Below are positions 25,606 to 34,640 of a stretch of 64,000 nucleotides of DNA, piece by piece. A program made the position numbers and the translations under genes. A model generated the notes under the pieces. That model worked only from the letters and a program-made list of their open reading frames with translations, searched no databases and was not told where the DNA came from. Position 1 is the stretch's first letter. The number at the start of each line of letters is the position of its first letter. Source of the stretch: Alphaproteobacteria bacterium UBA6376 (GTDB lineage Bacteria; Pseudomonadota; Alphaproteobacteria; Rs-D84); assembly GCA_002437665.1 (NCBI GenBank), contig DJQW01000001.1:1-64000 (forward strand), read 5' to 3'.

Positions 25606-26319
25606 TCAATCTGCGTCGCGACGCATAAACAAAATACTGATTTCAAACAGTGCCCACATCGGCAGTCCCAACGCAATCTGGGACACGATGTCTGGTGGCG
25701 TCAACACCGCCGCCGCAATCGCAATCAGCACAATCGCATAACGGCGCGCGCGCACCACACGTGACCGCGGCAGTACACCCAAACGATTTAACAGAACCAA
25801 TACCAACGGCAACTGAAACGCAATACCAAACACACGCAACAGTCCGATGGCAAAGCCCAGATAATCGCGCGCATTTGGGATAAAGATTGTCGGCACAGGC
25901 GTCTGTTGATTCAATTCCAAAAAGAATCCAAACACAAACGGAAACATGACATAGAACGCAAACGCCGCACCCAGACAAAACAAAATCGGCGACATTATCA
26001 ACACCGGCCAAATAAAATTGCGCTCGTTTTTATGTAACCCAGGGGAAACGAATCGCCACGCCTGATAAAAACCAAATGGTATTACGAATATCAATCCGAC
26101 AACCATCGCCAACGAAAATCGTATCATCAGTCCGTCGGACATACCACTGTACAGCATTGTGCCATTTGGCCAAATACGCAACAATGGTGCGGTCAAAAAT
26201 TCCTGAACAAATGGCGCAACATACCAACCAAAAATCACCGCCAACGCAAATACACCAAACGTCCACATCACACGACGGCGCAGTTCGGAAAAATGCTGCA
26301 TCAATGTCATTTTTTGCAT
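25606..26319 (-). CDS. tatC: Sec-independent translocase subunit TatC
   Basis: TatC is the polytopic receptor for twin-arginine signal peptides. The 237-aa product has six hydrophobic segments and conserved family stretches: HFSELRRRV near the N-terminus, FGFYQAWRFVSPGL, and the late LTPPD motif. It overlaps the end of tatB by 13 bp. tatA is encoded separately near 35.6 kb. Confidence 0.95.
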   Translation of the reverse strand: MQKMTLMQHFSELRRRVMWTFGVFALAVIFGWYVAPFVQEFLTAPLLRIWPNGTMLYSGMSDGLMIRFSLAMVVGLIFVIPFGFYQAWRFVSPGLHKNERNFIWPVLIMSPILFCLGAAFAFYVMFPFVFGFFLELNQQTPVPTIFIPNARDYLGFAIGLLRVFGIAFQLPLVLVLLNRLGVLPRSRVVRARRYAIVLIAIAAAVLTPPDIVSQIALGLPMWALFEISILFMRRDAD

Positions 26320-26615
26320 TTTTTCGTTCCCCGCTGTGATTTAGTTTTTGTTTTGCCACGCAACTGTTTTATTGGCGTTGCAAATTCCGCCAAAATATCA
26401 TCGGTGGTTGTCATAATAACCTGATCAATCGGTGCTTCGCGTTCAATGGTGTCCTTGATTTGTTCGGACGCATCGGTAATTTTCCAGATAATCTGGCGCA
26501 CAAATTTCACCACGCGCGCCAAGAATTGCGCAACATCCGGCCACATGCGCGGTGGCAAAACCACAATCGCGACCAAAATAATTACTAAAAATTCCGCACC
26601 ACTGATTCCAAACAT
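26307..26615 (-). CDS. tatB: Sec-independent translocase subunit TatB
   Basis: The 102-aa product begins with the TatA/B signature helix MFGISGAEFLVIILVAIVVLPP, followed by an amphipathic helix and a charged tail. The Glu at position 8 of the membrane segment and overlap with tatC identify it as TatB, the partner that forms the receptor with TatC. Confidence 0.9.
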   Translation of the reverse strand: MFGISGAEFLVIILVAIVVLPPRMWPDVAQFLARVVKFVRQIIWKITDASEQIKDTIEREAPIDQVIMTTTDDILAEFATPIKQLRGKTKTKSQRGTKKCKK

Positions 26616-26630
26616 TATGCGTTCGTACCC

Positions 26631-27242
26631 TTAGTCATAAAAGTCATCGCCACCACTGGTGCTGACGGTTTTATGACGGCTGATTTGAAAGTAGTTTTTG
26701 CCAAAATCGGTCTTGGGCTTTAATCCCGAAAACGCAACATCAGTTGTTGCACCGGTGGCATCAACTACACTCCATGAATTTAACTTTACGGGCTTTTTAT
26801 CAAATACAACCGTCATATGCCCCAGACCTTCTTGACCGCGCAAATTCATCTTTAACGCAAATGTTTTGTCGGCCGCGGTTGTTTCAACAACATTGATATC
26901 TGCATTTTTCAAATCAATATGCTTGCGAATTAAAATGCCCGCCGGTGTGCTGGTCAATGGCACGGTTGTAATCTGATCCAATGATTTATCAAAGAAATAT
27001 AAATCCCGTCCATCTGCAATCAGTTGCACCGGCATATCGCGATAGTCCAAACGCACGCGCCCCGGACGCAACATTGCAAATGTGCCACGCTGTTGCTTGC
27101 CAGATGCGGTTTGAATAAATTCACCCGACAGACCGGTAATAGAGTTCAGGTATTTTTCCGCCGAGTTTACCAAATTATTATCAACCGCCGCATGCGCCGA
27201 AATCGTGCACATACACAGAATTATTGCAAACAATTTTTTCAT
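26631..27242 (-). CDS. lolA: Outer-membrane lipoprotein carrier LolA
   Basis: LolA ferries lipoproteins across the periplasm to the outer membrane. The 203-aa product has a signal peptide (MKKLFAIILCMCTISAHA) and the LolA core: ITGLSGEFIQTASGKQQRGTFAMLRPGRVRLDY, then YFFDKSLDQITTVPL. The start overlaps the nrnA stop by 4 bp. It serves the lipoproteins matured by Lnt in this window. Confidence 0.92.
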   Translation of the reverse strand: MKKLFAIILCMCTISAHAAVDNNLVNSAEKYLNSITGLSGEFIQTASGKQQRGTFAMLRPGRVRLDYRDMPVQLIADGRDLYFFDKSLDQITTVPLTSTPAGILIRKHIDLKNADINVVETTAADKTFALKMNLRGQEGLGHMTVVFDKKPVKLNSWSVVDATGATTDVAFSGLKPKTDFGKNYFQISRHKTVSTSGGDDFYD

Positions 27243-28201
27243 AAATCCTCTCCCTTTAACAATTCTAACAAGCGCGTGCGAACATTTTCCAATGTGTCTG
27301 CAACAACCGCACCGGCGGCATACGTGTGTCCGCCCCCACCCAGCGCAGATGCGATATGATCCACGGGGTGCATACGACCACGCAGTGACACACCAATTTG
27401 ATTTTCTTTCTGTTGCTTTAACAATGCAATCAGTTCAACGCCCTTGATTTGCGCCAGCAAATTCAAAATCAATTCCCCGCGCCCATCCAGATGCTTGTAA
27501 TCTTTCTTTTCAACCGTGGCCAACGCAATTTTACCGTGACGCAGAAATTCCGCATTTGAAACAATGGCGGCCTCGGTCTGAACCGCACGACGCGGTTTGT
27601 TGTTCAGGCCATCGGCCAATGTGGCAATATTGACCCCGCCATCAACCAACCGTGCCATTATGCGCAACGCATCACCACGCCCCGCACGCACAAACTTAAA
27701 GAACCCTGTGTCGGTCAATATTGCGACCGCCAACAGGTTCAACACATCCACGTCCGCTGTCCACGATAACGCATTCATCATTCGAAATACAATCTCGCCC
27801 GTGGCGGCCGCCGTATCGTCGTCGATGCACAATTCCGCCACATGCGCGTCGTTTATATGATGGTCAATTTCAATCGTGTATTTGGCAATTTCCAGAATCT
27901 GGGACGGGCCACCAATATTGCGCGCCGTACCATAATCCATAACAATCGCAACATCAAACGGACGCGTTAAATCAATACGCTGATAAAATTGGATTCTGTG
28001 TCTGTCCGGCACATTGTCCAACGCATCTGGAATATTTCCATCATATACGCAAATTGGACGACGCCCAAAATTCAGTTCAATCAATCGTGCCAACGCCAAA
28101 ACACTGCACAACGCATCACCATCTGGATTTTTATGTGCAAAGATTGCAACGCTGCGCGCTGCCTTGATTTTTTCGGCAAATTTTTTCAGATTTTCGTCCA
28201 T
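27239..28201 (-). CDS. nrnA: DHH phosphoesterase NrnA-like (nanoRNase/pAp phosphatase)
   Basis: The 320-aa product has DHH motifs: HKNPDGDALCSVLAL (about 23-37), VMDYGTA, the signature IDHHINDAHVAE, and a DHHA1 C-terminal domain with GGGHTYAAGA. This matches NrnA-type enzymes, which degrade 2-4 nt RNAs and dephosphorylate pAp. It abuts recJ with no gap and overlaps lolA, all in one transcript. Confidence 0.88.
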   Translation of the reverse strand: MDENLKKFAEKIKAARSVAIFAHKNPDGDALCSVLALARLIELNFGRRPICVYDGNIPDALDNVPDRHRIQFYQRIDLTRPFDVAIVMDYGTARNIGGPSQILEIAKYTIEIDHHINDAHVAELCIDDDTAAATGEIVFRMMNALSWTADVDVLNLLAVAILTDTGFFKFVRAGRGDALRIMARLVDGGVNIATLADGLNNKPRRAVQTEAAIVSNAEFLRHGKIALATVEKKDYKHLDGRGELILNLLAQIKGVELIALLKQQKENQIGVSLRGRMHPVDHIASALGGGGHTYAAGAVVADTLENVRTRLLELLKGEDL

Positions 28202-29968
28202 CTATATACCCTGTCCAACCGCAATATCTTCAACAAAGAACTGTGCACTCTTGCGGCCGTTATACTCGTTTTCTTTCAGTTTGCCCAGCATTGTTATTGT
28301 AGTGTTTGTGTTTGCATCGTCCAGTAAAAAATCACCAACCGGCGTACCGACCAAATTAAATCCGACAAACGCCAACTGGCCGCCACTGGTTGCAACCGAC
28401 CCGCGCAGGTGCGCCCCGCCCCCCATAATGGTTGCAAAACGTAACATCGCGCCATGCAAAATCAGTGTCGGTTCTGGATTTCCCTGACCGAATGGTTCCA
28501 GTGCATCCAGCGCAGAAATCAGTTTCATTGTTGCCGCGCCCGCATCTAACTCCGCATCCGCCACGACTTCACATGTGGGCACTTGCCCATTTAATTGTTC
28601 GCCGACCGCACGTTCCAAAAATTCACGAAACGCATCTTCGTTTTCCGCATTCAGCGAAAATCCCGCCGCCGCGGCGTGACCGCCCCCCTCTGATATAACG
28701 CCGGCGGCCAACGCCTGATGTATAATATGTCCCAAATCAATTCCGGCAATCGAACGCCCAGAACCATTTATAACACCATCTGGCCCACGGGTCGCCACGC
28801 ACGACGGCAAATTATATTTATCTTTCAGCCGTCCCGCGATAATCCCCATAACACCGCCGTGCCAATTATCGCCACATACAAACAAACTGCACCGACCGGC
28901 ACGACAGGATTGTTCGGCTTGCTCGCTGGCGCGCAACATAATTGCATTTTGAATATCAATGCGTTCCTGATTCATATGATGCAATTTATTTGCCAAATCG
29001 TTTGCAATCAAGGGATTGTCCGTCAGTAACAATTCCAACGCCGGCGCGGCCGAATCCAAACGTCCCGCCGCATTCAGACGCGGGCCCAACGCGAACCCAG
29101 CCGCATATACCGACGCATGCTTGATACCCGCAACGCCCATCAACGTACGCAGCCCCAGATTCTTTTTCTGATCCAGTATTTTCAGTCCTGTTGCCACAAA
29201 CGCGCGGTTCAGCCCCACCAACGGCATCGTGTCGCATATCGTGCCCAACGCGACCAAATCCATAAATTCCATCAAATCCAATTTATCAACGCGCGCACGC
29301 ATATCAGGCGACAAATCACGATTTTTTAATTCACGACGCACCGCAACCATCGTCATAAATGCAACACCAACACCCGCCAAATATGACAGACCCGACGTAT
29401 CATCCGCGCGCTTTGGATTGACCACGGCCGCCGCCGCCGGCAATGCGGCATCGGGCGAATGATGGTCGGTAACAACAACCTGCAATCCAATGTCATTTGC
29501 ATGCGCAACGTCCGCCGCACCCGATATTCCGCAATCCACCGTTATCATCAGTTTCGCGCCCGCCGCCGCAATATCATCAATCGCATGCGGGTTCAGGCCG
29601 TACCCCTCGCCCTCGCGCGTGGGCAGATGCCACATGCAATCAACGCCCAACGCCCGCAGCGATTTAATACAAATCGCCGTTGATGTAATTCCATCAACGT
29701 CATAGTCACCATAGATTGCAATTTTGTCCCCGCGCAAAATACTGTCCGCGATTACGCGCGCCGCCGTGTCCATATCACGCAACACAGACGGATCTGGCAT
29801 ATATTCCTTGATACTGGGGTTCAGAAAGCGTTCCTGTGACGCGACATCGGCAATGCCACGGGTAGCCAAGATTTTTTTTACTAAATTATCTGCACCGATG
29901 GCGTCGTCATTCGACGTCACCACCACCCATGCCCGTCCCAGCATGGATTTATCAACAACCTTTCTCAC
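28202..29968 (-). CDS. recJ: Single-stranded-DNA exonuclease RecJ
   Basis: RecJ is the 5'-3' ssDNA exonuclease for recombination and mismatch repair. Motifs: IAIYGDYDVDGITSTAI, VDCGISG, VVVTDHHSPD, GVGVAF, then DHHA1 with GGGHAAAAGFS and a C-terminal OB domain. The frame extends to a TTG at 29992, but that lies only 4 nt from a -10 box (29997-30002). The GTG at 29968, behind AAAGAG, fits the predicted transcript and the family N-terminus (a GRxW motif follows shortly). Confidence 0.92.
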   Translation of the reverse strand: MRKVVDKSMLGRAWVVVTSNDDAIGADNLVKKILATRGIADVASQERFLNPSIKEYMPDPSVLRDMDTAARVIADSILRGDKIAIYGDYDVDGITSTAICIKSLRALGVDCMWHLPTREGEGYGLNPHAIDDIAAAGAKLMITVDCGISGAADVAHANDIGLQVVVTDHHSPDAALPAAAAVVNPKRADDTSGLSYLAGVGVAFMTMVAVRRELKNRDLSPDMRARVDKLDLMEFMDLVALGTICDTMPLVGLNRAFVATGLKILDQKKNLGLRTLMGVAGIKHASVYAAGFALGPRLNAAGRLDSAAPALELLLTDNPLIANDLANKLHHMNQERIDIQNAIMLRASEQAEQSCRAGRCSLFVCGDNWHGGVMGIIAGRLKDKYNLPSCVATRGPDGVINGSGRSIAGIDLGHIIHQALAAGVISEGGGHAAAAGFSLNAENEDAFREFLERAVGEQLNGQVPTCEVVADAELDAGAATMKLISALDALEPFGQGNPEPTLILHGAMLRFATIMGGGAHLRGSVATSGGQLAFVGFNLVGTPVGDFLLDDANTNTTITMLGKLKENEYNGRKSAQFFVEDIAVGQGI

Positions 29969-29996
29969 GCTATACTCTTTTTTTATTATCAAGAGT

Positions 29997-30025
29997 ATTA
30001 TAATCGAAAATTATTCAAATAGCAA
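29997..30025 (-). promoter_or_regulatory. Internal promoter for recJ
   Basis: On the minus strand TTGCTA (30020-30025), 17 nt, TATAAT (29997-30002). It overlaps the end of ftsI and would give recJ and downstream genes a second transcript. An ATACTCTT/AAGAGTAT inverted repeat (29972-29998) follows. Confidence 0.6.
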
Positions 30026-31660
30026 CGGCAGTATACTGTCCAGAATTTTTCCCGTTGTCGGCACAACGTTCCACGCCGCCGTACGCAATCCCCATGATTC
30101 AGACGTACCGTGTGGTTCGTCCAAAATAACCAGCATCACATACTGGGGCGCGGACGCAGGAAAGATTGCCGCATACGCCGTCAGGTTACGTTTATTATCA
30201 ACGCGACCATTTGTGTACTTTTCCGCGGTGGCGGTTTTACCACCAATCTGAATACCGGCAACACGCGATTTACGACCACTGGTTTCTTCGGCAACGCGCA
30301 ACATAATCCCGCGCAGACGCGCCGATATTTCTGGCGGCAAAACACGTTGACCACGAACCGCACCAACATCACGTTTTTGCATTGTTGGGTAAATATAGAT
30401 TCCGCCATTTGTCATCGCATTGACCGCCAACAATACATGCATCGGTGTCACTGATATACCGTGTCCATATGACATTGTTGCACGTTCAACCGGCCACCAG
30501 CGTTGCGGCAAATGCGTACGCGCCGTACGACCAAATTCCAAATTTAACGGTTCATCAAAATGCAGGCGATGGAAAAATTCCTGCTGTGTGCCATCGGGCA
30601 AATCCAGCGCAATTTGCGCACTGCCAACGTTACAAGAATGCAACATAATTTCTTCGACCGACAGATACGGGCGCGGCGGTTTGAAAGTGCGCACGTCGCG
30701 CACGGCCTTGGCCACACGACCGCGTTTATCATAAATCTTGAACGGTTCTTTGACATAGTATTCTTTGGTAATGCCATTTTCCATCGCCATGGCGGTGTTA
30801 AAGATTTTGAATATCGACCCCATTTCATAGGCATCGCCCATCGGCCGGAATTTAACATTAGTATTGATTTCGTTGTTTCTGATTTCAGGGTCAAAATCCG
30901 GCAACGACACCATCGCCAGCATTTCGCCCGTACGCGAATTCATCAACATACCCATCGCGGATTTTGCCTGATACTTTTGCATTGCCGCCGACAACTGTTC
31001 ATAAAACACCGATTGAATGCGCGAATCCAGCGACAGACGCAACGGCGCGGTATTTTCGCGCAGGTATGCATCATATATACGCTCTGCCCCTTCTTGGCCA
31101 CGCTGGTTATTCTGATCATCCTCGCTAACAAAACCAACCGCATGTGCAAACAAACGACGCTTTGGGTATTTACGGGTTTGAACTTGTTTAACCTCCAGCC
31201 CCTCGATACGCGCATCAATAACCGCCTTGCGTTGGTTTTCAGTGGCGAATTTTTGCAGGTACATAAAACCACGCCCCGAATTTACCAGTTTCAGCGCATC
31301 CGACACACTGTACTGATACGGCAAAATTTGATGTATCAAGTTCGCCGCCCTATCCTTGTCTTTCTCTTTTATTTTATTTGGGAAAATCTGAATATGCCCC
31401 GACACAATATTCTTCGCCAGAATGTCACCATTTCTGTCCACGATGTCCGCGCGGCTGACCACCCAGTTCCCCGATGCCCCCGCATTACGCGTACGATCTG
31501 TTCCCTGAATCCCCAGATATAATGTTCGCGCCGCAAATATACACAGCCAAAAGACAAAGAATCTATACACTATGCGCAAACGACGGTGGTCGTGTTTATT
31601 TTCAACACCACCGATAAAACTGTACTTTGAAATATCGTGTCCAACCTCAAACATATTCAT
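30011..31660 (-). CDS. ftsI: Peptidoglycan transpeptidase FtsI (PBP3)
   Basis: FtsI is the septal class B penicillin-binding protein. The 549-aa product has one N-terminal membrane helix (about 30-50), a pedestal domain with VDRNGDILA, and a transpeptidase domain with SxxK (SIFK, 282-285), SxN (SCN, 342-344) and the third motif as KTA (475-477) in place of the common KTG. It overlaps the upstream ftsL-like gene by 4 bp. Confidence 0.94.
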   Translation of the reverse strand: MNMFEVGHDISKYSFIGGVENKHDHRRLRIVYRFFVFWLCIFAARTLYLGIQGTDRTRNAGASGNWVVSRADIVDRNGDILAKNIVSGHIQIFPNKIKEKDKDRAANLIHQILPYQYSVSDALKLVNSGRGFMYLQKFATENQRKAVIDARIEGLEVKQVQTRKYPKRRLFAHAVGFVSEDDQNNQRGQEGAERIYDAYLRENTAPLRLSLDSRIQSVFYEQLSAAMQKYQAKSAMGMLMNSRTGEMLAMVSLPDFDPEIRNNEINTNVKFRPMGDAYEMGSIFKIFNTAMAMENGITKEYYVKEPFKIYDKRGRVAKAVRDVRTFKPPRPYLSVEEIMLHSCNVGSAQIALDLPDGTQQEFFHRLHFDEPLNLEFGRTARTHLPQRWWPVERATMSYGHGISVTPMHVLLAVNAMTNGGIYIYPTMQKRDVGAVRGQRVLPPEISARLRGIMLRVAEETSGRKSRVAGIQIGGKTATAEKYTNGRVDNKRNLTAYAAIFPASAPQYVMLVILDEPHGTSESWGLRTAAWNVVPTTGKILDSILPLLFE

Positions 31661-31965
31661 TTATCGTCCGCGACGTCCCGCATTGGCAAATCATCAATGG
31701 AAACGCTTTTATGAAAACTGATAACCTCTACCTTTGGGCTGACGGCGTCAACCGAATTGCGCAAAATTTCTGGCCTGACATACGACGCAAAGTTCGCCTG
31801 ACGTGCAGCAATTTCTTGTTGCGTCTGGACAATCTGGCGACGCACACGATTACGTGCAGAATTTTGGGTGCGATAGCAAACCTGTAATCCAGTTGTCAGT
31901 ACGATTACCGCAACCAACGACCACAATCCTATTTTGAACATTCTCTCGTCTTCGTTCATACGCAC
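31657..31965 (-). CDS. ftsL: FtsL-like cell division protein
   Basis: The 102-aa bitopic membrane protein has a short cytoplasmic N-terminus, one membrane helix (about 11-30) and a periplasmic helix with coiled-coil character (NRVRRQIVQTQQEIAARQANF). FtsL proteins are poorly conserved, so the call rests on size, topology and the 4-bp overlap with ftsI. Start may be the first or third Met. The usual mraZ-rsmH genes upstream are replaced here by suf genes. Confidence 0.7.
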   Translation of the reverse strand: MRMNEDERMFKIGLWSLVAVIVLTTGLQVCYRTQNSARNRVRRQIVQTQQEIAARQANFASYVRPEILRNSVDAVSPKVEVISFHKSVSIDDLPMRDVADDK

Positions 31966-31986
31966 CCCTCTATGCCGAACAGTGTA

Positions 31987-32349
31987 TCACAAATTCTGCA
32001 AAAAACGAATCATAGAATTTACGCCATTTAACCGCCCCGCCCCAAGCGGCAGCCCCAGCGCAGAAAACGTGCCCGCCAAATCCATTTTCTTTATCTCGTC
32101 CGGACTGCGCCCGTCCACCATTGCGGTCATAATCGCAACAATACCGCGCACCAGTGCCGAATCGGCGCGCCCATAAAAGTGATTGCCTTTGCTGCAAATT
32201 TCGGCATGTGACGCGCACCCAACAATATCACCACACACGGCGTCCGCCGGCGGTGGCGGCATATGCGCGCCCAAATCCATCACCATTTCCAATTTATCGG
32301 CGGGCGCATCCACCATTGCCAACATATCTTTGATTTGTTCAAACGTCAT
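31987..32349 (-). CDS. sufE: Sulfur acceptor SufE
   Basis: SufE takes sulfane sulfur from SufS and passes it to the scaffold. The 120-aa product has the acceptor Cys in DIVGCASHAEI and the family tail SPDEIKKMDL with the late NGVNSMIRFL helix. The frame opens further upstream, but the ATG at 32349 matches the family N-terminus and sits 2 bp after the sufT stop. Confidence 0.88.
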   Translation of the reverse strand: MTFEQIKDMLAMVDAPADKLEMVMDLGAHMPPPPADAVCGDIVGCASHAEICSKGNHFYGRADSALVRGIVAIMTAMVDGRSPDEIKKMDLAGTFSALGLPLGAGRLNGVNSMIRFLQNL

Positions 32350-32351
32350 AA

Positions 32352-32666
32352 TTACCACCCGTGTTCTGTTAAATCCAATTCTATGCGCGCCGCATCCGAC
32401 ATACGCGACAAATCCCACGCCGGCGTCCATACCAAATCGACACGCACGGGCACGTCACCCGTGACACGCTGGACAACATCGCGCACCTGTTCCAATAATT
32501 CTTCCATCATGGGACATGTCGGACTGGTAAATGTCATCTTTATCACAACCGACGCGTCATCAATCGCAATATCGTACACCAACCCCATGTCCCAAATGTT
32601 CACGGGGATTTCTGGGTCAAAGACCGTCTTTAACGCCGCAACAATATCATCACGTGTAAATGCCAT
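32352..32666 (-). CDS. sufT: SufT/MIP18-family (DUF59) Fe-S maturation protein
   Basis: The 104-aa product matches the DUF59 fold: VFDPEIPVNIWDMGLVYDI and the TSPTCPMMEEL motif with its conserved Cys. SufT-type proteins help Fe-S proteins mature. It lies between sufS and sufE, which supports the name, though PaaD-like paralogues share the fold. Confidence 0.88.
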   Translation of the reverse strand: MAFTRDDIVAALKTVFDPEIPVNIWDMGLVYDIAIDDASVVIKMTFTSPTCPMMEELLEQVRDVVQRVTGDVPVRVDLVWTPAWDLSRMSDAARIELDLTEHGW

Positions 32667-32667
32667 T

Positions 32668-33759
32668 TTATTTCACCACACTGTTTATAATATCAACCGC
32701 CGCCATCGCATCGGACATTGTGTTATAAGAACCAACCGACAAGCGCGCACTGCCCGTGATGCCCAAATGGTTGTGAATCCATGTTGCGCACATATTTCCC
32801 ACACGCAAACACAGGCCCCGTGCACCAACCAACACCCCGAAATCCAGCACATGCATATCAGAAATAATAAACGACAAAATCGCCGCATCACGCGATGTCA
32901 GAATTTTAATCCGCGGATTTTTTGACAACGCATCATACATATATTTTATCAATGCCGTATCAGGACGATGCAACGAAATATCTTCGATTGCGGCAGCCAG
33001 TCCCGCAATCTGGGTCAGTGGTAATGTTCCGGCCTCCCAACAATCGGGGGCAGATTGCACGGTAAACGTGCCATCTGCATTCACACGGTTTACCATTCCA
33101 CCGCCAAATTTGTCCGGACGAAACCGATTCGGATTTTTAATATACATTATGCCCAATCCGGTATCCGCACCAATCTTGTGCGCCGACCAACATACAAAAT
33201 CAGCGTCCCAATCTGCAACGTCAATTTCGTCATGCACAACATACTGCGCCGCATCAACAACGGTTATAACATTTGGATTTTTTTCGCGCGCCGCACGCAC
33301 AATCGCCGCCACATCTTGCGCCTGCCCCATCACATTTGACATCGCAGTTATAACCAACACATCAACATTTGGTATGGCGTGCACATCAATGTTCATTGAT
33401 GCGTCCAATGGGCATTCTATGATTTCACAACCCGCCGCCACCCATGGCAGGCGCGCACTGTGATGATCCAATGCCGACACGCCCACACGCAAATTTGACC
33501 CGCCACCAATAATGCGACAAACGCGATTTAACCCATCGGTCGCGCCCGACGTAAATACAATATTGTCAGCCGCAGCATTCATAAATTCCGCCACCGCACG
33601 ACGCGTCGATGCAACCATTTCATCAACCGCCATCGCACGCGCGCAAATCCCCCGCCCCGCATTCGCATACGCATCACGCAGAAACGTTGTTTCCGCCATA
33701 ATTACTGATTCAGGTTTCAACGCGGACGCCGCCGCATCTAAGTATATGATTTTATTCAT
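32668..33759 (-). CDS. sufS: Cysteine desulfurase SufS
   Basis: A PLP-dependent enzyme that frees sulfur from cysteine. The 363-aa product has the PLP Lys in SAHKIGADTG (about 195), SGATDGLNRV, and the active-site Cys in RVGNMCATW. It is shorter than typical SufS (about 405 aa), mainly at the N-terminus. I start at 33759, behind AAGAGAA, though an ATG at 33780 nearly adjoins a -10 box and is possible. First gene of the long minus-strand run. Confidence 0.93.
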   Translation of the reverse strand: MNKIIYLDAAASALKPESVIMAETTFLRDAYANAGRGICARAMAVDEMVASTRRAVAEFMNAAADNIVFTSGATDGLNRVCRIIGGGSNLRVGVSALDHHSARLPWVAAGCEIIECPLDASMNIDVHAIPNVDVLVITAMSNVMGQAQDVAAIVRAAREKNPNVITVVDAAQYVVHDEIDVADWDADFVCWSAHKIGADTGLGIMYIKNPNRFRPDKFGGGMVNRVNADGTFTVQSAPDCWEAGTLPLTQIAGLAAAIEDISLHRPDTALIKYMYDALSKNPRIKILTSRDAAILSFIISDMHVLDFGVLVGARGLCLRVGNMCATWIHNHLGITGSARLSVGSYNTMSDAMAAVDIINSVVK

Positions 33760-33789
33760 TTTATACGTTTTCTCTTGCATTTTGTCTTG

Positions 33790-33817
33790 ATTATAATACA
33801 CTTGCCCAGAATATCAA
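33790..33817. promoter_or_regulatory. Overlapping divergent promoters for sufS and trxA
   Basis: The palindrome ATTATAAT (33790-33797) supplies a TATAAT on each strand. For sufS a TTGATA lies at 33812-33817 (16-nt spacer). For trxA the -35 is unclear. The two polymerases would compete for the same DNA. Confidence 0.6.
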
Positions 33818-33834
33818 TAACTAAGGAGAAAAAG

Positions 33835-34152
33835 ATGGCTTTGGAACACGCAAACGACACAAATTTTGATTCAATGTTGGGTGGCGGTATCACACTGGTT
33901 GATTTCTGGGCATCTTGGTGTGGCCCATGCCGTATGTTTGGCCCAATTTTTGAAACAGTTTCTGACGAGATTCCTGACGTCAAATTCGTAAAATTCGAAA
34001 TTGACGAAACAAATCGACGCACACCTGCGAAATATGGCATTCGCAGCATTCCCAGCGTTCTGGCATTCAAGGGCGGTGAACTGATAGAGGCACGCACCGG
34101 TTTGATGGACGCTGATACATTGACACAGTGGATAAATGAATTAAAGGGTTAA
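33835..34152 (+). CDS. trxA: Thioredoxin
   Basis: The 105-aa redox protein has the WCGPC active site in VDFWASWCGPCRMFGP (about residues 26-34) and the cis-Pro loop RSIPSVLAF. It reduces disulfides in the cytoplasm. A strong AAGGAG ribosome-binding site sets the start at 33835. The dksA-like gene follows 3 bp later. Confidence 0.94.
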   Translation: MALEHANDTNFDSMLGGGITLVDFWASWCGPCRMFGPIFETVSDEIPDVKFVKFEIDETNRRTPAKYGIRSIPSVLAFKGGELIEARTGLMDADTLTQWINELKG

Positions 34153-34155
34153 AAA

Positions 34156-34590
34156 ATGGCGTCCAAGAAGAATTACAAGACATTGGAATTACCACCAAAG
34201 TACACACCAAAGAAGTCCGAACCATATATGTGCGAACAACAGTTGGCGTATTTCTATCAAATGTTGATGGCGCAAAAAGAAGAACTGATGCACGACAGCG
34301 ATTCGGTTTTGAGTGCGGTACGTTTGGCCGAAAAGACCGAGGCCGCTGGCGTCGGTGACGATTCGGATAACGCAACATATGAACAAGATATCACAATGAA
34401 TCTGCGTATGTCAGAACGTGACAACAACCTGTTGCGTAAAATTGATGCCGCGTTGGATCGCATTGAAAACGGCACATATGGGTACAGTGTTGTGTCTGGC
34501 GATGAAATTGGTCTGAACCGTATGATGGCACGCCCATTGGCAACCATGACGGTCGAAGAACAAGAAGAATACGAACAGCGCAGACAGTAA
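34156..34590 (+). CDS. DksA/TraR-family regulator lacking zinc cysteines
   Basis: The 144-aa product has the DksA layout: N-terminal helix, long coiled-coil (about 30-95), then the GTYGY globular segment. DksA binds RNA polymerase with ppGpp and reprograms transcription. In canonical members Cys follow GTYGY and recur around IG.RLxARPxA; here it reads GYSVVSGDEIGLNRMMARPLATM with no Cys. The fold must be stable without zinc. It is co-transcribed with trxA and ends at a terminator. Confidence 0.88.
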   Translation: MASKKNYKTLELPPKYTPKKSEPYMCEQQLAYFYQMLMAQKEELMHDSDSVLSAVRLAEKTEAAGVGDDSDNATYEQDITMNLRMSERDNNLLRKIDAALDRIENGTYGYSVVSGDEIGLNRMMARPLATMTVEEQEEYEQRRQ

Positions 34591-34606
34591 AAATAAGCAG
34601 AAAAAT

Positions 34607-34634
34607 AAACGCGGGCAAATTGTCCGCGTTTTTT
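34607..34634 (+). terminator. Terminator of trxA-dksA
   Basis: AAACGCGG (34607-34614) pairs with CCGCGTTT (34624-34631), followed by a T run. Confidence 0.85.
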
Positions 34635-34640
34635 GTTTGC

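Noticed and set aside
30560..31522. Long plus-strand frame antisense to ftsI (320 codons)
   Set aside because: Shadow of ftsI; His/Arg/Phe-rich without domain or ribosome-binding site.
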